A DNA stretch of 64,000 bases from Pseudomicrostroma phylloplanum. Lineage: Eukaryota > Basidiomycota > Exobasidiomycetes > Microstromatales. The notes beneath the pieces are model-generated. The model was not told the DNA's origin, did not search any database, and saw only the letters and a list, made by a program, of their open reading frames with translations. Every line of letters starts with the position of its first letter. The stretch's first letter is position 1. The stretch covers positions 434,001 through 498,000 of the forward strand of contig BCHS01000002.1 in the NCBI GenBank assembly GCA_039545275.1, read 5' to 3'. A program made the translations under genes and the position numbers. Below, in pieces: positions 10,053 through 20,454 of the stretch.

Positions 10053-13000
10053 TCATCGCCTATCTTTCATCTTCTGCCAGACAGCCAGCGTCAAGATGGC
10101 AGCAAAGCCGAGGGTGAAGGCCAGTGCCAGGACCAGCAGATCGCGGTAGTAAGAGCCAGTCAGGCCAAAGAGGCTGTTTGCAATGGACGACGCAGGCACG
10201 TCGACTGTGGCGGGCGCGAAGGGAGAGAAGAGCAGCTGATCAGCATTCCTTCTATCAGGGTAGTTCAGTCTAGGTCGACGCCTGAACTCACATGGCACCC
10301 CACTCAGCGAGTCTTCAATGGTCAAGCCATTGATCTCATTGATCGTCACGGCTTCGAGGGCATACTTCATCGGACAGATCCACTGGACCCATTTGACCAC
10401 TTCTGGGAGAGTGTTGAGGTTCAGCATGAATCCAGCAAAGCCAATGTTGAAGAGGACGAACCCGCCTCCGAGTAGGACGGCGATGCTCAGGTCTTCGAAG
10501 ACGGCGCCGAGAGTCATCATGTACAAGGAGACTACGATGTAGAAGATGACTGAGATGAGCAGGAACTCAAAGAAGTTCGCTACATCTGCATTGAGACCGA
10601 CCTATAAGCAAGCAGGCATCATGGGATCGAGTAGTGAAGGATCAGTAGCCGTCTTCGCATCAACATACCTGTCTTTCGAGGTAGCCAGACTTACCATCCA
10701 GTATACAATGATGGACAAGCAGATGCCAGGAACGATGCGGAGCAGCAGCAAGTCGTAGAGCAAGTGCGCCGCCAGCCAGGCAAAGGCTGAGTACAGTCCA
10801 TCGGCCCTCTCCCTGACCATCAACGCCCTTACCGAAGCCATGTACGTGATGGCCGACAGGGAGGCAAAGAGCATGAGCGTGTACAGGAAGAAAAGGGAGC
10901 CGATGCGGTTCTGGAACCCGCCGATGGTCTTCTGTACTTTGAAAAAGGCGCCTCCGACAAGAAGTCCCACGGCGATGTGCACACCTAGATGGGCGATGGG
11001 ACCTGCTGAGTCACGGGTGATGTTGCGCAGGTAGCGTCGCGAGATGGCAAGGGACTGAGTGAACCAGGTGGTAGATGTCGCAGAGCCTCGCAGTGGGGCA
11101 GCCTTGAGAGTGGTGATCTCGTGACCCTCTGCTCTCTTCTCTCCATTGGAAGACAGCGCAGACGCGGCAGGCGATCCCGGTACGGCCGAGGTTTGCCCAA
11201 GACCACTGTAGGGAGAGTTTCGGACCTGGAGACCTGTGTTGCGTTGCGTACCTCCCTGTCGATTGCCTTCAGAGCTCAGGTACAGCAAATGGTCGGCGAC
11301 GTTGTAGCCAGGTGGACAAGGAGAGTTCTGTTGCGCGCACCACTGCAGCGCCGCGTCTGGAGCGCCATCGTAGAACGTCCTGCCCTTTGCGAGAAAAATG
11401 CTTCGATCAAACTTGTAGAAGATGTCCGAGGAGGGCTGGTGGAGCGTCAGGATGACAGTCGTAGACCCGTCGCCCTTGTAAGCCAGGGCACGCAGAGCGG
11501 CAATGACCCTAGCAGCATTGTACGCATCTAGTCCGGAGAGGGGCTCGTCCAGGACCAAGATACGAGGTCGTGCAACGAGCGCAATACCGATAGAGACTCG
11601 ACGCTTCTCTCCTCCGGAGATACCTCGATGGCGACGAGATCCGATCAGTCGATTCTTGATGGCGTCCAGGCCCAAGGTGTGCATGGTCGCCTCTACGATA
11701 TTGGCCTTCTCCTCCGATGTTACATTCTCTGGCAGAGAAAGCTCAGCGGCGAACGCAAGGGCTTCACGCACGGTGGAGTACTCAGGCAGCTGGTCCTCCT
11801 GATCAACAAAGGCGAAGAGACGACGACCAGAGGCCTCAGCCGAGAAGTCATGGACTACTTCCATCGAGGACTTCTCGCTCGAAGAGCCGTGCCCAACAGC
11901 TGTAGGACCACTTTGCAACTTGACATCGCCAGTCATCTTGCCCATCTTGTCTCGACCAGCAAGGAGCTCTACCAACGTCGTTTTACCAGCGCCGGAAGGG
12001 CCGAGGACTGCGATGAGGTGACCAGCAGGTGCGTGTCCCGATACATCGCGCAGGACAGTGTGGTCCTTGAGAGACTGAGCGGCGGCACCGCCGTGGCTAG
12101 GAGAAGCGCCAAACTCGGTAGAGTCGGCAGCAGCAACGGCGGCCCCTTCCTCTGCGCTACTGCCCTGAGATTGTGCAAAGCGGCCACCGAGCTTACCATG
12201 GCCGCCCTTGCGTCCATCGATGACGTAGCTGATGTGGTTCCAGCTGATTCCAACAGGTGGCCCTCCGTCCTCTTGCCTAGGGACAGACTTGGCTCGACGA
12301 CGGCTGAGGCAGCCCCAAAGGAGGAAGCCCAGCAGAGCGGCGACAACAACCGCAAGGACTGCGATGGCGCCTTTTATTGGTCCGCTGAGGTGGGTTCCGG
12401 CGTTTGACGAATTGCCTTTCAAATCGTCCTGGACTCGATAGTAGTAGTTCTGCTGAGACTCTGAGACACACGAGCCGAATTGACACTGTCCAGAGGAGGG
12501 TGAAAACAGAAGGTCAGCGACACCTCGTGTCTCCTGTGATCTCCTCTTCACTCACGTTGACCAAAGGTATACCATTGGAACCCAGAATGCCAGCAATCAT
12601 CTCGCTCTGGAATTGGCAGTTGCCAGAAGTATCGCCACTAGCCGAGTCGACGTAGTTGCATGGCATCACTAGCGTCCCGCTCAGACCGGTAATCACATTC
12701 CCAAGGTTGACACCCACGGTGGCTCCACTGCCACAGAAAGTCGAGTTGGCCGAGCAGTGGCACTCGGTCGTCTCGCAAGACCAGACATTAGATCCTAGAG
12801 CGGCAGTGGCGTTGCTGACCGTGGAGGCGGTGGACCCAATAGGGGTCGAGGCATTGCTGGAAGAGCAGCCCGTGGACTGGCAGTAAAACTGCTCCTGACC
12901 GTCCAGCCAGACCTGCGAGAGGGTAGTCCCAGCTTGCGCCCCTTCCCAAGAAGGCAAACCAGTCATGCTAGTGTTGTCTGGCTGGGCTACCTTGATGAGA

Positions 13001-13425
13001 GTCATCGTGAAGTTGGCTCCGCCGAACAGGCTGGAGAGGGTGGGCTGCTGGATATCACAATTGACGTAGGTGGTGGTGATTGTGTCAGGCTGCTTGTGAC
13101 AGACGAGAGCATCGCTGGAGTAGGTGTACGAGCCATTGTAAGTAGGATCTACAATGGTGCTGCCCAAGGGCAAAGTAGCCTTGGCTCCTACGGCCGCTCG
13201 AGCTGCTGCACATGACCCGGCGGCAGAGGAGCAAACGTTGCAGTTGAAGCCCTCGAAGCCAGTCGTACAGGTAGAGCACGTCGCATCAGCTGCTGGCTTG
13301 ACGGTGCGAGTGTCAGGACTGAGAAAGGGGGAGTCGCAGGTGGCCTGGCCACATGCAGAGCTTCCGAGACCTGCGGGGCACTCTGCCTCGTAGAGACTGA
13401 GAGCGCTGCCGGTGACGTTGGACAT
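10053..13425 (-). CDS. ADP1: ABCG-type ATP-binding cassette transporter, Adp1-like
   Basis: Predicted membrane ATP-dependent permease; the substrate of this family is not known to me. Four exons: 13425-12556, 12485-10695, 10601-10292 and 10204-10053, total 1040 residues, close to yeast Adp1. The order matches Adp1: a Cys-rich luminal/extracellular domain with an EGF-like motif (FEGFNCNVC), one TM (about 325-350), an ABC domain with Walker A GPSGAGKTT (about 451-460), signature ISGGEKRR and Walker B ILVLDEP, then the C-terminal membrane block with GFQNRIGSLFF. Introns 12486-12555, 10602-10694 and 10205-10291 have consistent phases. The N-terminus lacks a signal peptide although the first domain should be extracytosolic. 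An upstream exon may be missing: sequence just before the ATG reads CTAG then two open codons, so a phase-0 acceptor is possible. Confidence 0.87.
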
Positions 13426-14367
13426 CTCAGGCTAGCTGTGGAGAATGAGTAAGCCAACTACAGAGAGGAAGGTGGGGAAGATGCTGGAAAGGCTACGTTG
13501 ACGGCGAGAGCCCCCGTAGCTTGCCAAGAGGGGCCAAGTAAAGTGTCACGCAGTTCAATGGCGGACCCACGCACTCCGGGCGGGCCGATAGGGGCAAAGG
13601 GGAGCCCAGGGCACCACCAGGGGCAGCGATGGGAGCAGATGGCGGATGGTCACACCGATCGATCGAGGGTGGAGAAAGAGGTACAGATACGGAACGAGGA
13701 AAGGAAGCTACCACTCCCGCCGCTGCCATTCATCGGATAGGCTCCACCGTGCCTTGTGATTGGGCGAGGCGAGCCACGGGACCACGAGCTCGCGTAAAGG
13801 TGCGAGGCGGACAAAGGGTGCGAGCCCGATTGGCCTGCAGCCTAGACTAGACTGGCCCGAGCCTCGCTTCCCTCTCCGCGCCCGTCCGCTCGCCGGCCGG
13901 CTCAAGCCACACAGAAGCCCTGCATAAGACTTATCGCGCCTCGCACCAAAGACTCTCGTCCACCGGCGGCTACCTTTATGAACACTTCTGTTTGTTAGTC
14001 CTGCACTCAGCACGCAGTAAAATGAGGGAAAGGTCGCGTACTGAAGCGACTCAAAGGCTCACTCGGCTGGCGCACAGCTGAAGTTCATGTGTGGAAGGGG
14101 ATTGTCCTTGATTGATTCATGATGTATGCGGTCCAGTTCGCGGCGACGAGAGGGTCAGAAGGATCAGGAGCAGCAAGAGAAGAGAGGAGATGACCATCAA
14201 CTTCAGACTGAAGAGGATGGCGGGGGCGAAGGAGGCTAGAGGAGGAGGAGAAGATCCGGTACGGATGGACAGGAAGAGAGAACGGGATTGACAGGGATGG
14301 GATAGGATAAGTGGTAGAGCACAAAGAAGCGTCAAGGACGCTGAATCGGCCCCGCTGCTCCAGCCGT
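13426..14367. other. Intergenic gap upstream of ADP1-like gene
   Basis: A 940-bp region holding the transporter promoter and the 3' UTR of the chitin deacetylase. It may hide a first exon for the transporter signal peptide: pyrimidine-rich acceptor-like sequence ends close to the ATG, but I could not pair it with a convincing donor and start. Open frames on both strands here look like chance. Confidence 0.5.
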
Positions 14368-15756
14368 CTAGGCAAGCAGAGCAATTCCGAAGGACACAAG
14401 ACCAGCAAGTGCTACAATGGGACCGGCGACGCTGACGGTCATAGCGCCGCTCGAGCTCGAGCTCGAGCTGCTGCTGCTGCTACTGCTGCTGCTGCTCGAT
14501 CCACCAGACGTGCGGGTAGAAGCACCGGAGGTCGAGGTTCTGGTCTGCGAGGCCACTGAAGAGGTACCTGTGGCAGAGGACCCAGAGTCAGACGTGTTCG
14601 CGTTTGTCTCGATGTAAGCGTTGCCCAAGGTCTGCTTGAGGCAGGTGATGATAGGCATCAGGCTCTGAGTGGGGTCAATGGCCAGAGCGATTGGGAGAAT
14701 GACGTCAACGGCCAACTCGGTCGATTGCTCGTAGAGGTCGTGCTGGAGCACAATGTAACCAGTGTCTAGGTCGGGGATATCTGCAAGGATGCCCTCGAAA
14801 GTCTCGACTACTTCCTCGGTGGAGACGGCACCACCCTGAATCTGCCAATCGTTGGTGTCGAAGTTGCTTCCGTCGGCAGTCGATGTCCAGATGATGGGGG
14901 TAAGGTCGAGCAGCTTGCAGATGGCACGGACACGATCGTCGATGTCTCCGTAAGGAGGTCGCATGGTGTTGGGCGTGACACCGAGGGTTTGGCGAATGAC
15001 TTCCTTGGTCCAAGCAAGCTCAAGAAGGATCTCCTCGTTGGTGAGGGTGGTGAGTGCAGGGTGAGACCAAGTGTGAACAGAGATCTGGTGACCCTGCATG
15101 TACTCGTACTGTAGCATCTCGGGGCGAGAGAGGACACGAGATCCGACGACGAAGAAGGTAGCCTTCAGGTCACCATTGTCTTCGAGAGCCTTGAGGAGCT
15201 TCGGAGTGTAAGGCGATGGTCCATCATCGTAAGATACTCCCCATGTGTTCTCGTCGGGACAAATGGTAATGTCGGTGTCGGTTGTGTAGCCACCGCAAGT
15301 CCACCAGTGGTTCTCAGCAGCAGCGGCCAAGTTGGCTGCGTTGCTGGAGCACGAGGCGGAGTCGGTAGTGACAGCAATGTCGGGCACACCGGACAGGTCA
15401 TACTGGGCAAGCCACGCCCTGGCCTGCGAAGAGTTGGAGGGAGGGATTGCGTCGAGGGCAGGGAAGTCGGCGATGGAGAGGGCTGTCGTAGCAGGAAGAG
15501 CCGGGGCGTTGCTGATGAACGAGTTGGTCGCGCCAGCGCGGTAAGTCGTGCTCAGAGTGTAAGTGGGCGTTTGCCTGGGCACTCCACTGGTGATGTCCTT
15601 GATGGCCGAAGAGATGCTGGAGGGAAGCTTGCTGGTAGCGGTGGCGCTGCTACTTGCCTGACGCTTGACGTGCTGGTGAGCCGAGGCGGAGACCAGAGGC
15701 GAAGAAGCCAAGACGGCAGCTGCCGCGACGGCAGCAAGGGAAGCGAAGTGAACCAT
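14368..15756 (-). CDS. Chitin deacetylase, secreted, probably GPI-anchored
   Basis: Removes N-acetyl groups from chitin to give chitosan at the cell wall (carbohydrate esterase family 4). Single exon of 462 residues. The start at the ATG reading MVHFASL gives a hydrophobic signal peptide to about residue 26, then a dibasic KR. The NodB domain spans about 155-350: SYDDGP (Asp177-Asp178), metal-binding HTWSH (His228, His232), RPPYGD and a late LQHDLYEQS motif are present, so the catalytic set looks intact. A long Ser/Thr stalk with a pure Ser run follows, then a hydrophobic C-terminal tail, the layout of a GPI-anchor signal. The frame extends two codons upstream but only with a TTG start. Confidence 0.92.
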   Translation of the reverse strand: MVHFASLAAVAAAAVLASSPLVSASAHQHVKRQASSSATATSKLPSSISSAIKDITSGVPRQTPTYTLSTTYRAGATNSFISNAPALPATTALSIADFPALDAIPPSNSSQARAWLAQYDLSGVPDIAVTTDSASCSSNAANLAAAAENHWWTCGGYTTDTDITICPDENTWGVSYDDGPSPYTPKLLKALEDNGDLKATFFVVGSRVLSRPEMLQYEYMQGHQISVHTWSHPALTTLTNEEILLELAWTKEVIRQTLGVTPNTMRPPYGDIDDRVRAICKLLDLTPIIWTSTADGSNFDTNDWQIQGGAVSTEEVVETFEGILADIPDLDTGYIVLQHDLYEQSTELAVDVILPIALAIDPTQSLMPIITCLKQTLGNAYIETNANTSDSGSSATGTSSVASQTRTSTSGASTRTSGGSSSSSSSSSSSSSSSSSGAMTVSVAGPIVALAGLVSFGIALLA

Positions 15757-17272
15757 GGTCAAGGAAGTTCAGGGTATGGAAGGTGATTGCGATGGGAATC
15801 TGTCGACGGCAATGGAGGGAGGTGCAAGATGATTCGGTCGAAGTCAGTGATCCGCTGAGGAAGTGGTGCACGGGGTAAGGAGCAGGCCACACAAGCAGGT
15901 ACAAAGGCTAGCAACCAATGATCGCTATTGCTGCTGCTGCTACTACCGCTGAGACACGGTCTGACCGATCACACTATTCTCATCGAATGTTTGCCACACT
16001 CACCTATTGAAAAGCTTGGGGAATATGTACTGGTAGAGAGTGTCCGAATCAGCGAGCCTGAGAAAGAGCGTACGAGTGCGGATGAGCGGTGGTTAGACGC
16101 TTGTCACGGGTTGGTGGGATTGCGAAGAGAGGACCTGGCGGTAAGGGTGCGGGTTGGTGATGGTTGGGAAGAAAGGTGTTGAGTGATTACGGGGGGAAAA
16201 GTAGCAAGGCCCTCGCGAACCAACACGGGAGCAGGGCCCCGACCAAAAGAGCAAGCACACGCACTCTCAGAGAGAGGGAGGCACACACACACACTCTCTC
16301 TCTCTCTCTCTCTCTGTTGCTCGATACGCACGTCACCGAGGCAAACAGACAGACGAAGGTGACTGGGCAGCAGCCGAGCAGCCTCCAAGCATGCAGGCAG
16401 GCAGGGGGGTGGCACTTAGGGGGCACAAGAGGCGTCAGCAGGTGCAGGGCAGTGCATGAAGGGATGGCCCCGACCTTAGTGGGCAGCTGCCTCGCGTGTG
16501 TGTTTGGCAGCCTGACATTGTTGCCAAGGGAAAGATGACCGCGGACCTTGTTCTTCCTCTCTTCCAGTGCCTCCTTTGCCCCTTTCTGCACCCAACGCCG
16601 GCGGTTGGCCCCCGCGACGCGCGCCTCCCCCTCGAAAGCCTCCCCTCGGACTCGCTGCGCAGGCATGCAGACAGAGAACCTTGGCACTTCCGCGTCCACC
16701 CCATATCAAAACAACCGCAAGGCCCGAGCAGGACTAGGCCACTTTCCCCTCTCGGACACCGCCTGTCTCCTCGACTGACACAAGAGACAGTGCACATCAT
16801 CAGACAAGCGGGCTTCTGAAAGAAAGTCGTCGGGAGTCAGGGGCAGAAAGAAACACACCTGGCGCCTAGTGCAAGTCGCGTGCGCGCGTCCCAGATAGGG
16901 GTAGGCAGCAGCGAGGAGGGTAGCATTCAGGTCGTGAGAAGGAGTCACTCGACGAGGCGACGACATCGGGCAGTCACACAATCACAATTGCCCGACGACG
17001 GGTGGCATGGTAGAGAGGGGAAAATGGGACATTCCATGCCCTGAGAGCGAAGAGACAAGAAAAGAGGAGACGGGTTGACCCAGGCCAGTGGGTCCCCAGA
17101 GCTACCGGCTAGTGGAATGAAACACAAGAGGGTAAAGAAAGAATGGACAAGAAGCTTTGAGGGTATGAGCGAAAAGAGTGTAGAGAGAGATGGGAAGGAA
17201 ATGAGTGTGGGGGTGGAGAGGTGTTCACGAGTGGGTGGGTAGATGCAAGGCTACGGGTTCTGCACAGCTCGT
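15757..17272. other. Intergenic gap, no gene recognised
   Basis: A 1.5-kb region between the 3' end of the glucanase gene and the start of the chitin deacetylase gene. It contains the deacetylase promoter. The frames inside it are short, overlap on both strands and are rich in Arg/Ser/Pro, typical of GC-rich non-coding DNA. A CA/CT microsatellite lies at 16282-16315. Confidence 0.6.
16282..16315. repeat. Compound (CA)n(CT)n microsatellite
   Basis: About six CA units run directly into about eleven CT units. It sits in the intergenic region upstream of the chitin deacetylase gene. Confidence 0.9.
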
Positions 17273-18379
17273 CTAGTCGATGAGGGAGTCCAGATCTCCC
17301 ATGTCGTCTCCTTTCAAGAAGTCATCATCTTCCTTGGCGTTTGCGACCGACTCTGCCCTCAGCTTGCAGTAACTGTCGCAGTGCTCGGTTTCGTCCTCAG
17401 AGAGCCTTGACGAGACCTCTTCCTCGTCATCGTCAGAGGCAGATGCAGCTTCGTCGTCCCTTTCGGCGGCATTGGACAGGTTACGGGCAACCTCTCGATG
17501 GTGTGCATTGCGTCCCTTGAGGTGGCGGATAGCTCCAGGGCTGCGGACAACGTGTGCGGCGCTGTCGCTGAGGGAGCGCTTGCTGAGCGAGGCGCCCACG
17601 TACCAGTTGGCCATGGAGCGAAGAGAGCCGTTGGAGTTGAAGAAGGCATTCTTGGCCGAGGCAAAGGAGTCGGGCGGGTTGTCGATGGGGAAGCAGCCCA
17701 ACCAAGCAGCTCGCTTGACGTAGCCCTGGCTTGCAAGCCAAGACGTGGCCTCCTCCATGAAGTTGGCCAGCTCAGTAGCAGAAGCACCGCTCTTGTTGGT
17801 GACACCGTACTCGGTGATCCAGACGGGGAGACCGTACCTCTTGTATGCCTTCTTGACGAACGCCTTCAGACCGGCAATGTCCTTGTAGGAGCCATACCAG
17901 TGGAGAGCTACAAAGTCGGGCTCTACACCCTTGGCCTTGACCTTCTTCATGAAGCTGTCCAGCCAGTCGAAGTTCCAGACGATTTGGGGACTCGAGATCT
18001 TGACACCCTTCTTCTGCCAGGGAACCATCTCCGAGACGAAGAGCTGAGCTGCGTAGCTAGGAGACAGGTTTGACTGAGACTCGACGTCGGGCTCGTTGAC
18101 GAAGAGCAATCGTGAAGGCATGTTCTTCTTCATCTCTGCCTGACGAGAGGCCCACTTGTCCGCGTATTTCGGACCCCAGTACATGGGCACGAACTGGACC
18201 GACGATGGAGATCCGGGCACAGGAGCCTCTTGCCAGTGGTGATACCACTCGACGTTGCCCTTTGCGATGGTCTTCATCCAGCTGTTGTCGGTACCCCATG
18301 CCAGACCGAGTCGCAAGCGAGCTTCGGCTGCCTGGACTGTGAAGAGGAGAGCAATGGCTGTAGCTAGGAGGAGCTTCAT
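17273..18379 (-). CDS. Secreted GH128-type beta-1,3-glucanase with acidic tail
   Basis: Glycosyl hydrolase catalytic core of the Asl1-like/GH128 type, expected to cut beta-1,3-glucan in the cell wall. Single exon, 368 residues. A clear signal peptide occupies residues 1-20 (MKLLLATAIALLFTVQAAEA). The core covers about 22-262: WGTDN near the start, the NEPD motif (Glu96, likely acid/base), ALHWYG, and WITEYG (Glu190, likely nucleophile). After the core comes SLSKRSLSD (dibasic at 267-268) and about 100 residues that are basic first, then strongly acidic (DDDEEEV), with a close pair of cysteines (HCDSYC). That tail is not part of the usual domain. The gene starts at the first ATG of the frame. 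Confidence 0.87.
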   Translation of the reverse strand: MKLLLATAIALLFTVQAAEARLRLGLAWGTDNSWMKTIAKGNVEWYHHWQEAPVPGSPSSVQFVPMYWGPKYADKWASRQAEMKKNMPSRLLFVNEPDVESQSNLSPSYAAQLFVSEMVPWQKKGVKISSPQIVWNFDWLDSFMKKVKAKGVEPDFVALHWYGSYKDIAGLKAFVKKAYKRYGLPVWITEYGVTNKSGASATELANFMEEATSWLASQGYVKRAAWLGCFPIDNPPDSFASAKNAFFNSNGSLRSMANWYVGASLSKRSLSDSAAHVVRSPGAIRHLKGRNAHHREVARNLSNAAERDDEAASASDDDEEEVSSRLSEDETEHCDSYCKLRAESVANAKEDDDFLKGDDMGDLDSLID

Positions 18380-20454
18380 CTTAAGGTGCTGTGAGGTGGC
18401 TATGTGAAGGTGAGACGGACTTGAGTGCGAGCTCGTGTGAGATGAAGATAGGGGCCTTTGACCTGCAAAGGACCACTTGTGCTACTTGTGTGGTACGGAG
18501 ATGGAAGACAAGGGGGCGGTCGTCAAGTCAGTAGATGCTTGCAGTCTTCGTGAGGGTGGTCGTGATCTCCTTCGGCGTAGGTGATGAGGGTTTTGTATCG
18601 TCGAGGGAGGAGGGAGGGGCTTGAGAATCTTTGTTTGTCTTTGAGCCAAGGGGTCCGATGTGCTTGGAGGGTGATCGTTGATATACTTGTGTGTTTTTTG
18701 TGTCTTGCTTGTGGAACAATGATGTCAAGATGATGGGCGGGGGATAGGGGTTGACTAGGAGAGGGGCGGAGGGAGGGGTGTAGGATGGCTAACAAAGAGG
18801 GAAGGGGGGACGTGACTTCGGTTAGTGACGAACAAGAGAGGGGCTCCCTCCGTCGGGCCACGCGCTGTGATGTCCTTGCGTCGTCCCCCTCGCGCCCAAT
18901 TGAGTGAGAGCAACACTTTCCTATCCACACACAACACAAGCACCACGACCAGGGCAGCTCCGACGGCAACATACAGGCACCGACCCTTTGGTGGCCGCGC
19001 GCCCTGAGTCTGCCTCTCCCCCCGTGCCTCTTGCCCCCCTCGCGCACCGAAGACGAGTGGCGCTTGGAAAATGCCTCGTGGCTGGCCCTGCCGCCGGGGT
19101 GCATCTCTGCTCCACGGTAGTGGGCCAGCCTTTGGCCAAGTCCGCCGCGAAGAATGTTCTTTGGTCGACAGTGCACGTCACTGCAGTCATCCAGGTCCAC
19201 CCACAATGGCAGTACCAGTATTGACTTGCCCTTTGCAACGGAAGTGCAACCGAGCTCGAGTCGACGATTCCGCGAGGACAGAGCGTGCCCTCCTCTGGCG
19301 GCGAGCTCGTCGTGCATGGCGATCGCTTGCTGCTCCTGACGGCCGGCAGATATGTCACGATCAACAACTTTAGGAAATAGCTCCTATACTGGCAATTGCC
19401 GGGTTGGTCCATTGACCGCCTACTCTCAGACTGTTTGCCTCGGTACCTGATCCGAATCTACGTAACCTCGCGGACCTCGCTTAAACATGTCGTTATCACG
19501 GCATTAGCAGCACACGTTGAGCAGCTCGAGTAGCCAGGCATGCATCGCCAAGAGCCATGATCGCCTGCGCCATAGACTGGTCCCTTCGGCTACAAGTGGT
19601 CCCCCTTCCATGTACAGATTCTGCAGCAGAACACCTCGTCTGTAGCGCTTGCGCCGCTTCTCATCTGACAGCAGAAGAGCTATTATCGGAGGTGATGTCC
19701 AAACGTTCCTGGCCGCAAGTGCTCATCCCATGAGTTGCTGCACAAGCTTCGCCGCTTCGGCAATTCCGTCATGCCCGGTCGTTGGCAGGGTGTGCCAAGC
19801 ACCTTCGCTGAAATCTTCCCTCAGATACTTGCTGTAGTCGGCTGTGCTCGCAATGGCCTCGCAGCAGCAGCCAATTCTAGGGCAGACAGTGAGCAGACGA
19901 TTACTGCATATGGAGACGAGTGGCATTGTTCTCGGGGTCACATGACTTCCCTGCGACGTGAAGATATGAGGTCCCAAGCGAGTTGGTCTAACATCGAGCA
20001 CGGAGGCTCTTCGCAGCGTATCAATGTTCTCGTGAGTCAAAGCAGCGAAGCCCAACTCCTTCAGTGATCACAGACATTCAGGTGAATGATCATGCCCTGG
20101 ACGCTGGCAGTGGCTGTCAGGACAATGATTGCCCCGCTTTGCCTCGCTCCGGTGTACGCCTCAGCTCTGAGCTTACACCCACAAAGTGTCAGCTAAGACT
20201 GATCTCAACCATGCATTGCCTGAACATCTTGCCTGTCGTGGCTTCCCTTGTCGTTTGGTGTGAAATTGGTCAGTCTATGGCCTCGGCGGCGCTTCTAGGT
20301 CGGCCCTATTGCCGAAGAGGCCGAGGGCGCGCGGGTCCGATCGAAATCTGGGGTGCCGCCTCGCTGCTGATCCTTGCCCGGGCACGCACTTCCGGATCTT
20401 CCATCACTCAGTCCGTCTCGCCTTGCTCACTATTCCGTCACCCTGTCAAGAATT
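18380..20454. other. 2-kb gap with coding-like but unassigned sequence
   Basis: The longest gene-free stretch, between the divergent glucanase and RG-rich genes. It must hold both promoters. Around 19500-20060 the minus strand has protein-like runs: about 110 open codons ending at 19723 (last residues KLVQQLMG), followed in the same frame by about 70 more open codons. I see no ATG, splice pattern or known family that would unite them, and the plus strand is also open over part of this interval. It could be a gene relic, an unrecognised gene or chance. I list it as unexplained rather than as a gene. Confidence 0.35.

Noticed and set aside
13432..13510. In-frame hydrophobic stretch (FPTFLSVVGLLILHS) just upstream of the ADP1-like start
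   Set aside because: It looks like a signal peptide but ends in TAG before the ATG and has no ATG of its own. It is better explained as a pyrimidine-rich intron end.
16187..16699. 170-codon minus-strand frame
   Set aside because: Low-complexity composition, overlaps open frames on both strands and contains the translated CT microsatellite.
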